This document shows, piece by piece, positions 12,201 through 23,408 of a stretch of 64,000 bases of DNA (the first letter of the stretch is position 1; the number at the start of each line of letters is the position of its first letter). The DNA comes from Phycomyces blakesleeanus NRRL 1555(-) (lineage: Eukaryota; Mucoromycota; Mucoromycetes; Mucorales; Phycomycetaceae), in the NCBI RefSeq assembly GCF_001638985.1, contig NW_017265163.1, forward strand, positions 186,001 through 250,000, read 5' to 3'. Made by a program: the position numbers and the translations under genes. The notes beneath the pieces were generated by a model that saw only the letters and a list, made by a program, of their open reading frames with translations, searched no databases and was not told the DNA's origin.

Positions 12201-13562
12201 TAATAATAGAAAAACAAACTCAAGCTATTAAGATAAAGATATTTACCTTCGCTAAAGAACACAATGGAGCTACTCAAAATGACCGTAATCTAGAAAACAA
12301 AAGTATTAGTAAAGGCTTTATAAACCTATAAATGTACTCTGTTCAGAAAAATACCTTGTTTCAAAGTAAAAGGGCTTCTAATAGCAAAGTAGATACATAT
12401 TATATTTATTAGTACTTACTTGAACTAAAAATGAAAAGAAAGAAAAAAGAAATAAAAGAAATATACTAATCCTTCAGTTAAAATGTCAAGTGCGTGATGT
12501 CGGTTGGGATTTTTTTTGGGGACTTAAAGTTTTTTTCTTGGTTTTTATTAACTTAGTATTTTTTTCTACAATACAACAAATTTTACAATGAGTGGGAATA
12601 ATCACGGTCTTTACAGATATTTTTGTAGGTATTGGTCTGATACGGTGCAAAGTACTAAGAAATTGATATTACAAACAGATGAGAGGGAAAAAAACCATAA
12701 AATAAGAAACTAGAAAGCTTATTCCAAGAAAAGTCTTATCACCATGAATACCTTGGCTGCTGGCCTTCGCAAGTACGAAAGTCTTTGGTCAATTCTGAAT
12801 ATCCTAAGCCAATAAAATCTCTCATTTTTCTTTTTTTGCATTTGCTCTGTCGCAAAATATATTTTTTTCTTTTTCTCTGTCACAAAACTTCTTTTTTTTT
12901 TTTTTCTGTCGCAAAAGGGTTTATTCTCTTTTGCTCAGTCGCATATAAAATATTTTTGCGCAAAATCTACCCAAAATAGTCTAAGACCCTTTTTCTTCTG
13001 CTTTTCTTATTTTTATTTATTTATTTACAAGTAATCAGCCAATTGAAATAGATATTTTCGTTTGAGTAACTGTCTTAAACTCAAAACTTCTACGTATTTT
13101 TTTATTTTTGAGCTTGAACCTTATTACAGCCAATAAGCACCCTTAACTCAAAATTTGGCCAAAAAAATTACCATAAACAGGTCAAAAGTCTTTGGGTGTG
13201 ATATAATATATATATATATATAATATTTAAAATATTCATATAGATTCTTTCCTGATATTCCATAATATACTTATTAAGCGAACTTTTTTCCTTTTATATC
13301 CATCCTTGGCTACACAAAAAAGTATAAAAATAAAGATCCTAAAAATAAAGATTGTATTTAAATATCTAACTTTTTATTTTTTTACCAGGTATTCAAAAAA
13401 AAAAAAAAAAAAGAAAAGAAAGAAAGAGGCATTTATTCATCATCATTTTATTTTATTTTTATTTTATTTTTAATTTTTTAAATTCTTTTTACTTTTTCTT
13501 TTTTTTTGTTAAAAAAAAATTTCTTTCTCTTGTAAGAAACACAATAAATTAACAAAAGAAGA
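9205..13562. other. 4.4-kb gene-free region
   Basis: No convincing gene is seen on either strand. Open frames are short, A- or T-rich and lack splice-supported extensions. The first few hundred bases are the promoter of the reductase gene and the last few hundred that of the glycosyltransferase. A short periodic repeat at 12845-12946 is listed separately. The segment 10840-11000 is somewhat richer in G+C, but no frame could be followed. Confidence 0.5.
12845..12946. repeat. Four copies of a CTGTCGCAAAA-like motif at about 30-bp spacing
   Basis: CTCTGTCGCAAAA, CTCTGTCACAAAA, TCTGTCGCAAAA and CTCAGTCGCATA occur with their GTC at 12849, 12879, 12908 and 12938, so the period is 29-30 bp. T-rich spacers separate them. 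The spacers differ and the motif is imperfect, so this is a degenerate minisatellite rather than a CRISPR-like array. Confidence 0.75.
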
Positions 13563-15753
13563 ATGGCAACAGAATTGCCACTGTATAAAAATAATGGACC
13601 AAAGAAACTACAAAGACCATCAAGGCACATCATCATAGTCTTGATGCTCAGTGCCATCCTGATCATCTTCTTACTCAATCGCCATGTCGACCAACTACCA
13701 AAACCAACACAACAAGACCAAGTTCTATGGGATGTCCAGGCAGAACTTCCTCCACCACCAAAAATCCAGCCCACTCAACCCACTCAACAACAACAACAAC
13801 AACCACATAAAAACAGCTCTCAACTATCAAATGATATCAAGCCAGCCTCACCTCACTCTGACCAACACAGTAGACTCTCTCGACCCTTTGCAGATCTCAC
13901 CGAAGATCCGGATATCAATCAGTCCGGGCACTACACACATCTAGTCGTCATTGGATCCGAAGCCTCCCAGGGCTCCAGACGCCAGCTCATACGCTCAAAG
14001 TACTTTGGATTGCGTGACAATCTGTTGCCATGTATGCAGTACGACACCGATATATACTACACTTTCTGGATCCATGGTGGCCTCCCCTTACCAGACACCC
14101 CCCTGCGACGCACCTACGAAAGTGAGAAAATGGAATGGAATGATATGCAAGAGATCCCAGCTCGTCTTGAGTTCGAACAAGCAAATGTCATCGCATGGGT
14201 AAATAACAATAACTGCTAAAACAATCAAATGCTTCTTTATACTAACAACAATTTCATTATATATATATTAAATAAAATAAAATAAAATAAAAAAGGTTGA
14301 AAATACTTTGCTTGTCGAGAAAAAGATCACCTATGACTATCTGATTATCCAAGACGGATACAGTTTTATCCAGCTCTCGAAAACAAAATTCGAATTGGAC
14401 TCTGGGGTCATTGGCCAATACACCCACTCGCCTTACTCTCTCACAAGCGACACCCCATTAAACTTTGTCTGGGGTACCTTTGACTCCACCAAGTCAAAGT
14501 CAAAGTCAAAGAACCAGAACGAGAACCAGAACAAGAACCAGAATGTCATCGTTGGTTCCACAGCCGCAAAACTCGCTCTCTCAAAACAATCCGAAATCCA
14601 CCACCTCTATCCTGACTTGCCTCTGCTGACTGGCATGTACGAACTCTACAACTCTATCCAAGACACCCTCAAGGCCGTCACGGATGCGTCCCTGGAGCCA
14701 GAGGCAGCCGCCGAAGAACAAGAGCGCCTCATCCCGGCCTTTATCCGCGAAGACGGGCCCGAGGGAACCCAGCGGTTCATCGACTGGGAAAACAACATCG
14801 AGTCAGTCCACGCCGAAGACATCGTCGTCAAAAACGTCTACCAGGATTCGGAGTTTGCGGCTCTCAGCGACTGGTCTTATCTCAAGCCCACCCGGGTGTG
14901 TCATCAGCACGGCTCATTCTCTGCCAATCATCCTCCTGTCCACCCCATGGACGACGACCAGGACATGTCCGAGGATTCTGAAGAAACCGACGATGAAACG
15001 TCCTCGAAAGACTACAGTAACAGCGGTGGTATGGGACCATCGGTTGCAGTCTTGACTTCGTCTTACATCTACGACGCCTGCATGGAACCATCTGCAACCC
15101 GTGCGGCAATGAACAAACGAGCCTACGCACTAGAACACAACTACGCCTTCGTGGCCCGCTCAGCCGAATTTGCCCAACAGAGCGCCACAGGCCATGTCCG
15201 CCGCAAAGCCGTCTGGGGAAAGATTGACGTGCTCGAAAAGGCATTGCCAAAATACGATTGGGTATTCTGGCTCGATATGGATGCTGTCATTATGGACCAA
15301 AAGCGGTCGCTTGACGATCTGCTGGAAGAACTCAAGGCCGATTACCAGAAACAAGACAACGGATTCCAATTCGATAAACAGATTGACATGATCGTCTCCA
15401 GACCTTCCAAGGATCGCATGATCAATGCCGGCGTGCTCTTGATCCGAAACACTCCCTGGGCCATGCAGTTCTTGCGCGACCTTCAGGATATGTCGGGATG
15501 GTACCAAAAGGGTCCTTCTTACGAACAAGGCGCCATGTGGGAACTTTTGCAAAAGCCAGGAAACCGTGAGCGGGTCTTGTTGCTAGACAGAGACGACCAC
15601 ACTTTCAATACATTCCCTTCGTACTATATTCCCGGAGACTTTGTTGTACACTTTGCTCCAGACAAATGTCCCAATGATGCTGTCGTAAAAGGACTCAATG
15701 CTGCCGATCTTATTCTCCAAGGTCAACGCATCACAGCAAAAGACATTGAATAA
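13563..15753 (+). CDS. Two-domain type II glycosyltransferase (GT31-like plus GT34, GMA12/MNN10 family)
   Basis: Two exons (13563-14198 and 14296-15753) joined in phase 0 across a 97-bp intron with a TACTAAC branch site give 697 residues. Residues 22-39 form a single hydrophobic anchor after a basic N-terminus, the type II Golgi topology, followed by a Pro/Gln-rich stem to about residue 110. Residues about 120-330 (LVVIG, SRRQLIRSKYFGLRDN, YDYLIIQDGYSF) resemble the start of GT31 galactosyltransferase-type domains. Residues about 460-690 match the GT34 GMA12/MNN10 family, with the metal-binding DMD at 539-541, the MINAGVLLIRNTPWA block and FVVHFAPDKCPND near the end. GT34 enzymes add galactose or mannose to glycans in the Golgi. 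A Lys/Asn/Gln repeat around 14495-14545 lies between the domains. The GT34 assignment is firm; the GT31-like assignment is tentative. Confidence 0.88.
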
Positions 15754-16193
15754 AAAAAAATGACCAAAATTTCTACAACTTTTCACATCTACAACAAAAC
15801 ACATACAACACACAGACCATACATACATACATACATTCGCACATACATACACACATACATACATACATACATACATACACACATACACATATATATATAT
15901 ATATATACACTACTCACTTACCCGTCCGTCCATCCATTCATATATCCATAGCAACAACCAACCAATCAACAATAAATTAAGAATTGATATATCTTTATAT
16001 ATATATATAAAATTTCCTTTTTTTTATATTTTATATTTTATTTTTATTTTTTTTACACCAATTGCACACAAACATATTATTTTATATACCTTTCTTTTTC
16101 TTTGTTCATTTTCATATATAAATTTGTTCAATAAAGGAAAATGTATGGTGCATGTGGTGCGTGATTTTTGGTTGTTTTCTTTTTTTTTTTGGT
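15754..16193. other. Convergent 3' intergenic region
   Basis: Spacer between the stop codons of the glycosyltransferase and of SF3A3. It holds a CATA/CACA microsatellite and T-rich stretches and no gene. Confidence 0.7.
15818..15908. repeat. (CATA)n/(TA)n microsatellite
   Basis: A run of CATA tetranucleotides with CACA interruptions passes into (TA)n. It lies 65 bp downstream of the glycosyltransferase stop codon. Confidence 0.9.
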
Positions 16194-18270
16194 TTATAGA
16201 ATACCCTGTCGTCTCAGTTCTTCATAAGTCTTTTTGTTAAATACATTGCCTTCAGTGTCCTCAAATTCTTCCATTGTCTCTGCCTTGAAGTCTTCCTGGA
16301 CGCCTTCCTTTTTCAGTTTCTCATAAACTAGACAAAGCATATCATAAGCTTTCGCATACACTACAAGGCATTATGCACAGAATTTTTCTTACGTGTGTAG
16401 GCATCATCAATCTTTGTGATTTCATGAAAGTGTCTTGTGTTTGGAATACCAAGACATCGCATACCATGAGCATGGCGCCACTCCTGGAAATGCTTGTCGA
16501 ATGCTTTGCGGCCCATGTAGACATAGTTTCCGCAGATCTCACAGGGGTACTCCACACCAAGGCCATGGAGTTTGTAGAGCCAGTAAGGAATCGGCTTGCC
16601 GTCCCAGCCCAGGGGAAGCTTGAGCGGGTTGTAGATCCGATCCTCGTCTTCCTCATCTGACTCCTGCTCGGCAATCTCGACTTCTTCCTGCTCCTGCTCC
16701 AAGATACGTTCCTTGTCAGTCAGGGCCTGCTTGCGCTCCACATTGGCCTTGGATTCCTCACGGACGTCCGATAGCGCATCGGCATAACGGATAATCAGGG
16801 TTTCTTTCCATGCCGTGGCCTTGCGCTGATCTTCCTTGGTCTTTGGTCCACCCGCATCAAGCTTTTCTTGTGCCTTGATGTGTTTCTTACCGTTCTTGTG
16901 GCCATCAAACACACTTTGCTTTGTAAATTGTTTCTGGCCTATTAATAATAATAATATTTTTTTTGGTTATTGTTATAATACCAATATCAATATTAATATA
17001 TATATATATATATATCTGGATTTATATCCCACTTGCATGCTTCACAGAACAAGGCTTCTCCAGGTTTCTCTTGTGTTGACCACTCCCAGCCAGAAACTCG
17101 TCCTTCATCCCATGCTTCTTCAAACTCCTTTCGTGCACGGTTTTCTAACTCTCCCACATCAAACAATGGCTTTGCACGTTCGAAGAATGATCGTAAATAG
17201 GCAACCATTGAATCAAGATATCTATTAAAGAGAAATACAAAAATTCGATTCAATTCAATTCGATTCGATTCAATTGAGTATTTCTTGATGACTTACGCTT
17301 TGTATTCTGGGCTGGATTTAATGGATTTTGGATACAATTGGGCAAAGTTGTCAAAATCGGAAAGATACTGCAGGTAATCGAGCTTTTTGACCGACTTGAG
17401 GTTGATGTATTGAGCATGTAATGCATTAAAGTCAAAGTATCTACCAAGACCTTCTTCTCCTGAAAACATCTTTTCAAGTTCTAATTCCACCATAAAAAAA
17501 ATTTAATAAGAATCATTTCTTTTATATATAAAAATCTTTGTTTCTTTGTTTCTTTTTCGTGTGTATATTTAGCTTTATTACCGTCATCGTCACTTTCGTC
17601 TTTGCGTTGATTGAGATAGATGAATTCCATTTCCGGTGGTTCGACAGTTTCGTTTGGATATTTGCGATGATGTTCTTTAATGACTTTAAGGCGTTCATAA
17701 AACTCGCTGAATTCGGATGAACCTGACAAGGCATTTATTTCGGATTGGCGAAGTCTTTTTTTTTTTAAAAAAAAAAGAAAGTAAATTACGTATATATAAA
17801 AGTATCAATTGAGTACAATTCTTTCTTTTTTTTAAAAAAAAAACCCCACACACTATAATGTTGCTTCATATATATAGATGTGTGGATTATAAAGTGTTGG
17901 TTTGTTACTCTTTTTTTTTTTTTACCCATCTTGATCTTCATAGAGATCATATAGTCTGTGACTCTTTTCGGAAATTCGCGTCAAAAAGGTATCCATTGTG
18001 TGTTCGGCGTGTAGACGTTCTCGATGAGTCTTTGCATCCTGCATGAATTGGTCGACAATTGCCTGCTCTAGGCGTTCAATGTCTTCATGAGCTCTATAAA
18101 CATTTAATAATAAAGTATGCTTATCATTATTATTTATGTTCTTCTCTTTACAGCATGTATGATGTGTAGATGTATGTAAAGAATATCAAAACTATGACAA
18201 ATAGTTGTGTAAAAATTAGAGTAAAGATAAAGATGCCTTACGCTCTCTGTCTCTCGAGTACGTTGTTCAT
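16194..18270 (-). CDS. SF3A3: Splicing factor 3A subunit 3 (SF3a60/Prp9)
   Basis: SF3A3 is part of the U2 snRNP and helps recognise the branch site during spliceosome assembly in the nucleus. Seven exons fit: 18270-18242, 18093-17926, 17754-17582, 17480-17297, 17221-17037, 16938-16393 and 16327-16194, giving 472 residues (human about 500). The start MNNVLERQRAAHED resembles the human N-terminus. Later blocks are diagnostic: YDLYEDQDGLRQ, YGR-like GRYFDFNALHAQYINLKS, LPLGWDGKPIPYWLYKLHG, WRHAHGMRCLGIPNT and the end NKKTYEELRRQGIL. Two zinc fingers are present: a matrin/U1-type C-x2-C-x12-H-x5-H around residues 244-266 and the C-terminal CEICGNY finger. The intron between 17037 and 16938 must use a GC donor (T|GCAAGT) to keep the first finger; all others are GT-AG. 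The gene diverges from NAA35 with a 504-bp shared promoter. Confidence 0.95.
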
Positions 18271-18774
18271 TACACTTTTTTCTTAAAAGAAAGAAGAAAA
18301 AAAAGAAAAAAGAAGAAGAAGAAAAAAAAAAGGGAACAAAGGTAAGAAAGCTTTTGAGAGTTTAAAGTTGAAGCAAAACGGGACACAAAGTGCAGAAAAA
18401 TGACAAAGAGACTTTCCTTAATAAATTCCAAATCCAATTTCACCACTTCAAAAAAGTAAGTCTCAGCCACAGATCACGTGCATTAGATTTTGCCCTTGAA
18501 TCTCTTTCTCGTTTTTTTTTTTTATAAAAAAAATATAAGAAACGATTAATTCTCCGCCATTTCCCATTTTTCGTTTTTGCTCTTTTTTTTGTTAACCTTG
18601 AAAATAAGTTCCACCTCTCACACCAACCCCTTCCCCTCCCCCTTTCCCACCTTTTATTTTATTTTATTTTATTATATATTTGTGCTTTATTTTTTTTTAT
18701 AATATAATACAGTACAGTATAGTATATTATTTTCGATTTGACATACCGTTAATTTACACCAATTCAGTAAGGTC
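18271..18774. promoter_or_regulatory. Divergent promoter between SF3A3 and NAA35
   Basis: The 504 bp between the two start codons must hold both promoters. It includes a CACGTG palindrome at 18475-18480, a C-rich segment (about 18615-18650) and T-rich/A-rich tracts on either side. No TATA box in a canonical place is obvious. Confidence 0.6.
18475..18480. promoter_or_regulatory. CACGTG palindrome in the divergent promoter
   Basis: A perfect E-box lies 205 bp upstream of SF3A3 and 295 bp upstream of NAA35. It is a candidate bHLH site that could serve both genes; this is inference from position. Confidence 0.35.
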
Positions 18775-19171
18775 ATGTCTCGAGCAAACGACCTTCGACG
18801 TGAGTATATAAATAGTATGAAGAATTACATATAAATTTACACGCATAAAATATGTATGTATATATTGATGTGAGATTAGAAGTACTGTCAGAGTTGAATA
18901 TCAATTTACTTGTTGACAAAAATGAACCAAAAGACCAAGACGACATACTTCTTCCTGAATGGAAAGACATTACCGAATTCCTGAACAAAGCAACCGATGG
19001 TAAATAATATGGAAAGAATCCTCAGATTGTTTCTTTTTTTTCTTTTTCTTCTTTATATATATATATACATATAAAATACATTCATTTAATAAATAAAAAG
19101 GAATGAAGAATTGTATTTTACATTTATGCATTAATACTTAATGTACAAAAGGGTCGTTTTTTTACATTATA

Positions 19172-19210
<39 letters not shown>

Positions 19211-22200
19211 AAATGTTAAATGACAAAAAATTGGGGATTTGCTATGTAGACTTTGAGATTGGCCAACTTGTACAATTGCCATCCTTCTCTTTATTTGATG
19301 CAATGAGCGCAATTGAAATTATGGACCCCAAGATGGACACAGGCATGGTTCTTCCAGATAGTCAGAGTGGTGTATTTGATGTCTCGAAACGTATCAGTGC
19401 ACCTCACTTGATTTGGATTATGGATCGTCTCTTGAGTTATGAAGTATGTCAATTGCCTTTTTTTTTTATATATATTAATCTTACCTCTCTCAGACCAAAA
19501 ATTCATATAAAGACAATAAAAGTAATAGACGGTCAGAAAGGATAAATTATTATACTAAATCTATGTATATATCTATATTTATTTATTGTATAGATGGCAT
19601 GGATTTCAGGACATGCTTTGTCACAGACTGTGTTTACGTGTACATATTTTCATCACATAACTGCATTGGCCGAAGACTACCACCCTCCTGCTGCTACAGA
19701 CCCAGCAGAAGTAATCTACAGTGCACTTCGGACATACATTATTGCCACGGTCAAGTGCTGTCATTATGTGTGGAATGAGATGACACAAGGCAATGTATAC
19801 GAGGTAACATATATAAAGAAAGCCAAGAATATGTTGTGTTGTGTTGGGTTGTACTATATAAATGTACTTGCTCATTTTCTTGCTTGCTTGCTTGTTTGTA
19901 TTTCTTAGGAAGAAGACTTTACAACCAATCTTTTTGGTCTTCATTTATGTGAACAATTCTCGGATGTGCGAGTATTAAACGATATCGACACATCGCTTCA
20001 TCTGATTGGACAGGTTATTGAACGAGAGCCAAAAGGTAAACATACATAAATGTATTTCTATGTCTGTGAAAGGGGTACTATTGTATATATAGATTGTGAT
20101 TCTCTAAAGAAATTAAATTAAATCAAATCAAATGGTGCTGTATTGTAGATATTGAGATCAAGGATCTCAAGGGTATTGTGAACAGACTTCAAGCCAGAAA
20201 GGAATTCTTGGTCGGTCTTGTCTATCTCTCCCAGCCACACTGTTCGCATTTTAGCCAGGCCAGAGCTGAACTGAGAAATCTTTTGGATATCCTGCGATCT
20301 TCAGAACCTGATTCGATTCGAAAGACCATGAGATGTGATCATGTTTTAGAAGGAGGTAAGCACACACACACAAAAAAAATTGGAAACTTTGAAAACAAGT
20401 ATTAATTATATGATTTTCTAGCATTTGACCCAAACATCAACCGTAAGCTTGTATCTCAAGCACCACCTCGTCCTATTATACTGCATTCAGATGAAGAGGT
20501 AATGTCCATAAATCCAAAGAGCCAATCAGTAATATATTGTAGACTGACATTCTATACACAGTCATATGACAATTTGATATTATTGGTTGAACGCTTAGAA
20601 TCTATCTGCAATGTACCTGAATTTCCTTCTACTGGATCTCTTTTTGTAAGTAAAGAATAAAGAAAGAAACCAAGGTAATAATATTGATTTATCTAACTTT
20701 GCGATTGCAGAATTACTTTGGTTACTTTGCAGCCAAACCTTACCCTGACGCTCTTTCACGCTCGACCTTGAATGTAAGTCTTTAAATATACAATACACAT
20801 CATGTTTAATCTAACCAAATAACCCTTCTTCTTTTTTTTTAAAAAAAAATTAAAGACTTCTTTCTATCACGACTCACGTATATTTGGAATGTATCCCCCT
20901 AGCCAGTTGATTCAATCTGCAATTGAAGAATTCACACAACCTCCAGAATGGTGGTTGGCACCCTCAAAGGCTCCAATCACCGCATCTCTTACACCTGAAA
21001 ATTTAGACCTAGCACGGAATATGCTAGACCAGGTCATGGATCGTGCTGCTCCTGTAAGATAAATATTATATATATATATATATATACATTTATTAGTTTT
21101 GTTAATAGAAGATAAATGATAAAGGAACAATTATTATTATATTAATTGGGATATATGTATATATATATTGGAATTGTACACGAATAACCATAACAATTCT
21201 ATTAAAAAAAATAGTCGTTTATAGATTTCTTCAAGATACAATGTCAAAACCGAGCACGTCAACGAAGAATACAATGTAAAATAGTCAAAGAATGGGATGC
21301 GCTTCAAGAAACGGTAAGGAAAATTATGTTTTGCTTTGGACACATTATTTACATGGATATTTTTTTTGAATATATATATATATATATTAATAATGCAACT
21401 TTTTGTTATTTTAGGTAGCTACTGTAGATGAAATGTTCCATGAAATATCGGTAAGTTTCTTTGGTTTTATTTATTTACTGCAAATATCACTTTGAATATG
21501 TATTCAAATCTTATCATTATTGTAGGGAAATGATACGATACCTTACTATATGTCTTCGTGGGTATTTAACATCAAACTCGACATGATGGAAAATATCCTT
21601 GGGCTTGGATTTGAACTCGAACTCTACGGAATACACGAGTACATTATGGTGTACTGGTACATGCAGAATGTTCTCGACAGCCGAGTATTCCTAATCAATC
21701 GTGTACAGAAGTTTATTCAACCTGCAATCAATTCGACATCTGAATCCAATAATGGTGCTACCAGCAGCAATAGTAAAAATAACATTAATAATAATAATAA
21801 TAATAATAATGGTGGTGGTGGTGGTTATCGTCAACCTGTCCAAACCGGCGTCAAATCTCCTAAATCTATTGTATCGTCATCATCGGCACCACATCCTGGC
21901 TCTAAAGAAAAGAAAGGACCCGAGACCACATCTGATTCTTCTCCTTCAGACTTGTTAGAATGCCTTTCGCTCCTATACAAGGCCAAGAAGAATCTTGTGG
22001 TTGCGGTGTATCGATTGCTGCGTTGTGTTGAAAAGACAGGTCAGCTTGAGTTGCGCCCTCTTGGATTTGATGATGAGGCTACACGATTCCAGCACCGATT
22101 CAAATCGTTTGCCGGACTTGCCTCACCTCCAGCACCAAGCTACGAAACCTATGTAGAGACCCAGAACTTTGATATCAATATTTCCGAGTGGCTGTGTAGT

Positions 22201-22547
22201 TGTCTTGCCGAACTAAAGGAAGCAAAGGGTATTTTTGACACACTCTTGAATCACCCAGCCGCAGACACAAAGACTGAGATGTGCGAAGATGCGTTTAAGA
22301 AGGTGAGTAATTTGTTTTCTTTTTCTTTATTATTAAACCATAAACATTTTTTTTTATTCTCTTGCTTTTTTGACTGTATTTTATATATATCTTGATAATT
22401 TAGGAATTGCTGGCTATGATGCGGACATGTGTGGCCAACTCTATTGCTGCCATGCGATTATTATCCGCCAATCCAAACGAGACCAAAGTAGACATTGAAT
22501 TCAAGTATCATCCTTGGTGGCCTGTTATTCAGTTGGTCAATAAATAA
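18775..22547 (+). CDS. NAA35: N-alpha-acetyltransferase 35, NatC auxiliary subunit (MAK10)
   Basis: NAA35/Mak10 is the large scaffold subunit of the NatC complex, which acetylates N-terminal Met followed by hydrophobic residues on ribosomes. Fourteen exons with consistent phases fit: 18775-18799, 18880-18999, 19250-19443, 19594-19803, 19909-20035, 20149-20355, 20422-20498, 20562-20645, 20711-20773, 20856-21053, 21215-21313, 21415-21450, 21526-22302 and 22404-22547, giving 786 residues (family about 725-735). Diagnostic blocks are FSLFDAMSAIEIMDPKMDTGM in exon 3 (the family signature), AWISGHALSQTVFTC in exon 4, the ARKEFLVGL region in exon 6, and FHEISGNDTIPYYMSSW across exons 12-13. Exon 13 contains an Asn9-Gly5 low-complexity insert (about 21780-21825) that explains the extra length. 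Intron 2 contains an (AAAT)n microsatellite. The gene looks intact. Confidence 0.95.
19171..19210. repeat. (AAAT)n microsatellite in NAA35 intron 2
   Basis: About ten tandem AAAT units lie 40 bp before the exon 3 acceptor. Confidence 0.9.
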
Positions 22548-23408
22548 ATTAAAAATTAATAAAATAAAGATTTCCTAAAGAAAAGAAAAGAAAAAAAAGG
22601 ACATAAATGAAGGAAGTTCAAACTTTTGCCACAAAAGGGCTACCTCGGTTTCTTGAAAATGCGTTTAATTTGTTTTGTTTTTGTTTTTGTTTTTAGTTTT
22701 TAATTTAAGTTACAGTTAATCCTGTTGTGGATATACACCATATGCTGTTAGTATTCGTGATTAGTATAATATAGCATCATCATTGAGATGAACAAGAGGG
22801 ACCAGCAAAGTGGCAAGAACCTTCTTTAAACTAGCCAAAGATTTAAAAGAGATGACTTGACGACTTTTTGAAAGGTATGAATTCAGCAGCTTTGAAAACC
22901 TTGGAAACTTGAGAGACTTTAGAGACTTGGAAAATTTTAGGTACTCTAGGTACTCCAGAAACTTCAATGATACCAGAAACATTCTTCTATTCAATATAAT
23001 CATAAAAAAAAGATACTGTGGTAATTGTGGCTCTAAAGGATGATGTATTAAAAGAAGATTTATGGAAACTTGTAATGTAATAAAATGTAATAAAAATATT
23101 TAAAACTATTGTCTGATTAGCACACGCTTTCTTTCATTTGAAGCACCCCTTTCATGTAATTTAATTTAATTTAATTTAATTTAATTATAAATTCAAAATA
23201 TAAGGCATTTCTTAATACCTCAAATTACACAAAAATAATAACAATACATATTTCGAGACAATAATATTTGGTGTAAAACGTCACAAAGTCTTTTGTTTTT
23301 TATTTTATTTTAATATATATATATATACCTTTTTCTTTTTATTTGTATAAAACAACTTGGTTGGAAAGTTATTAGTATAGCTTGTCCTTATTACACCTGT
23401 TAAAAAAA
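22548..23408. other. Intergenic region
   Basis: AT-rich spacer between NAA35 and the F-box gene. An (AATTT)n pentamer run lies at about 23157-23186. A stretch around 22860-22985 has an AGACTTGGAAA/AGAAACTT-like quasi-periodic pattern, but no gene. Confidence 0.6.

Noticed and set aside
12077..12331. 84-residue ATG-initiated frame
   Set aside because: Lys/Asn/Ile-rich composition is what A-rich spacer DNA gives by chance; no flanking signals.
12845..12946. CRISPR-like periodic array
   Set aside because: Repeats are short and imperfect, spacers T-rich, only four units, and the genome is fungal.
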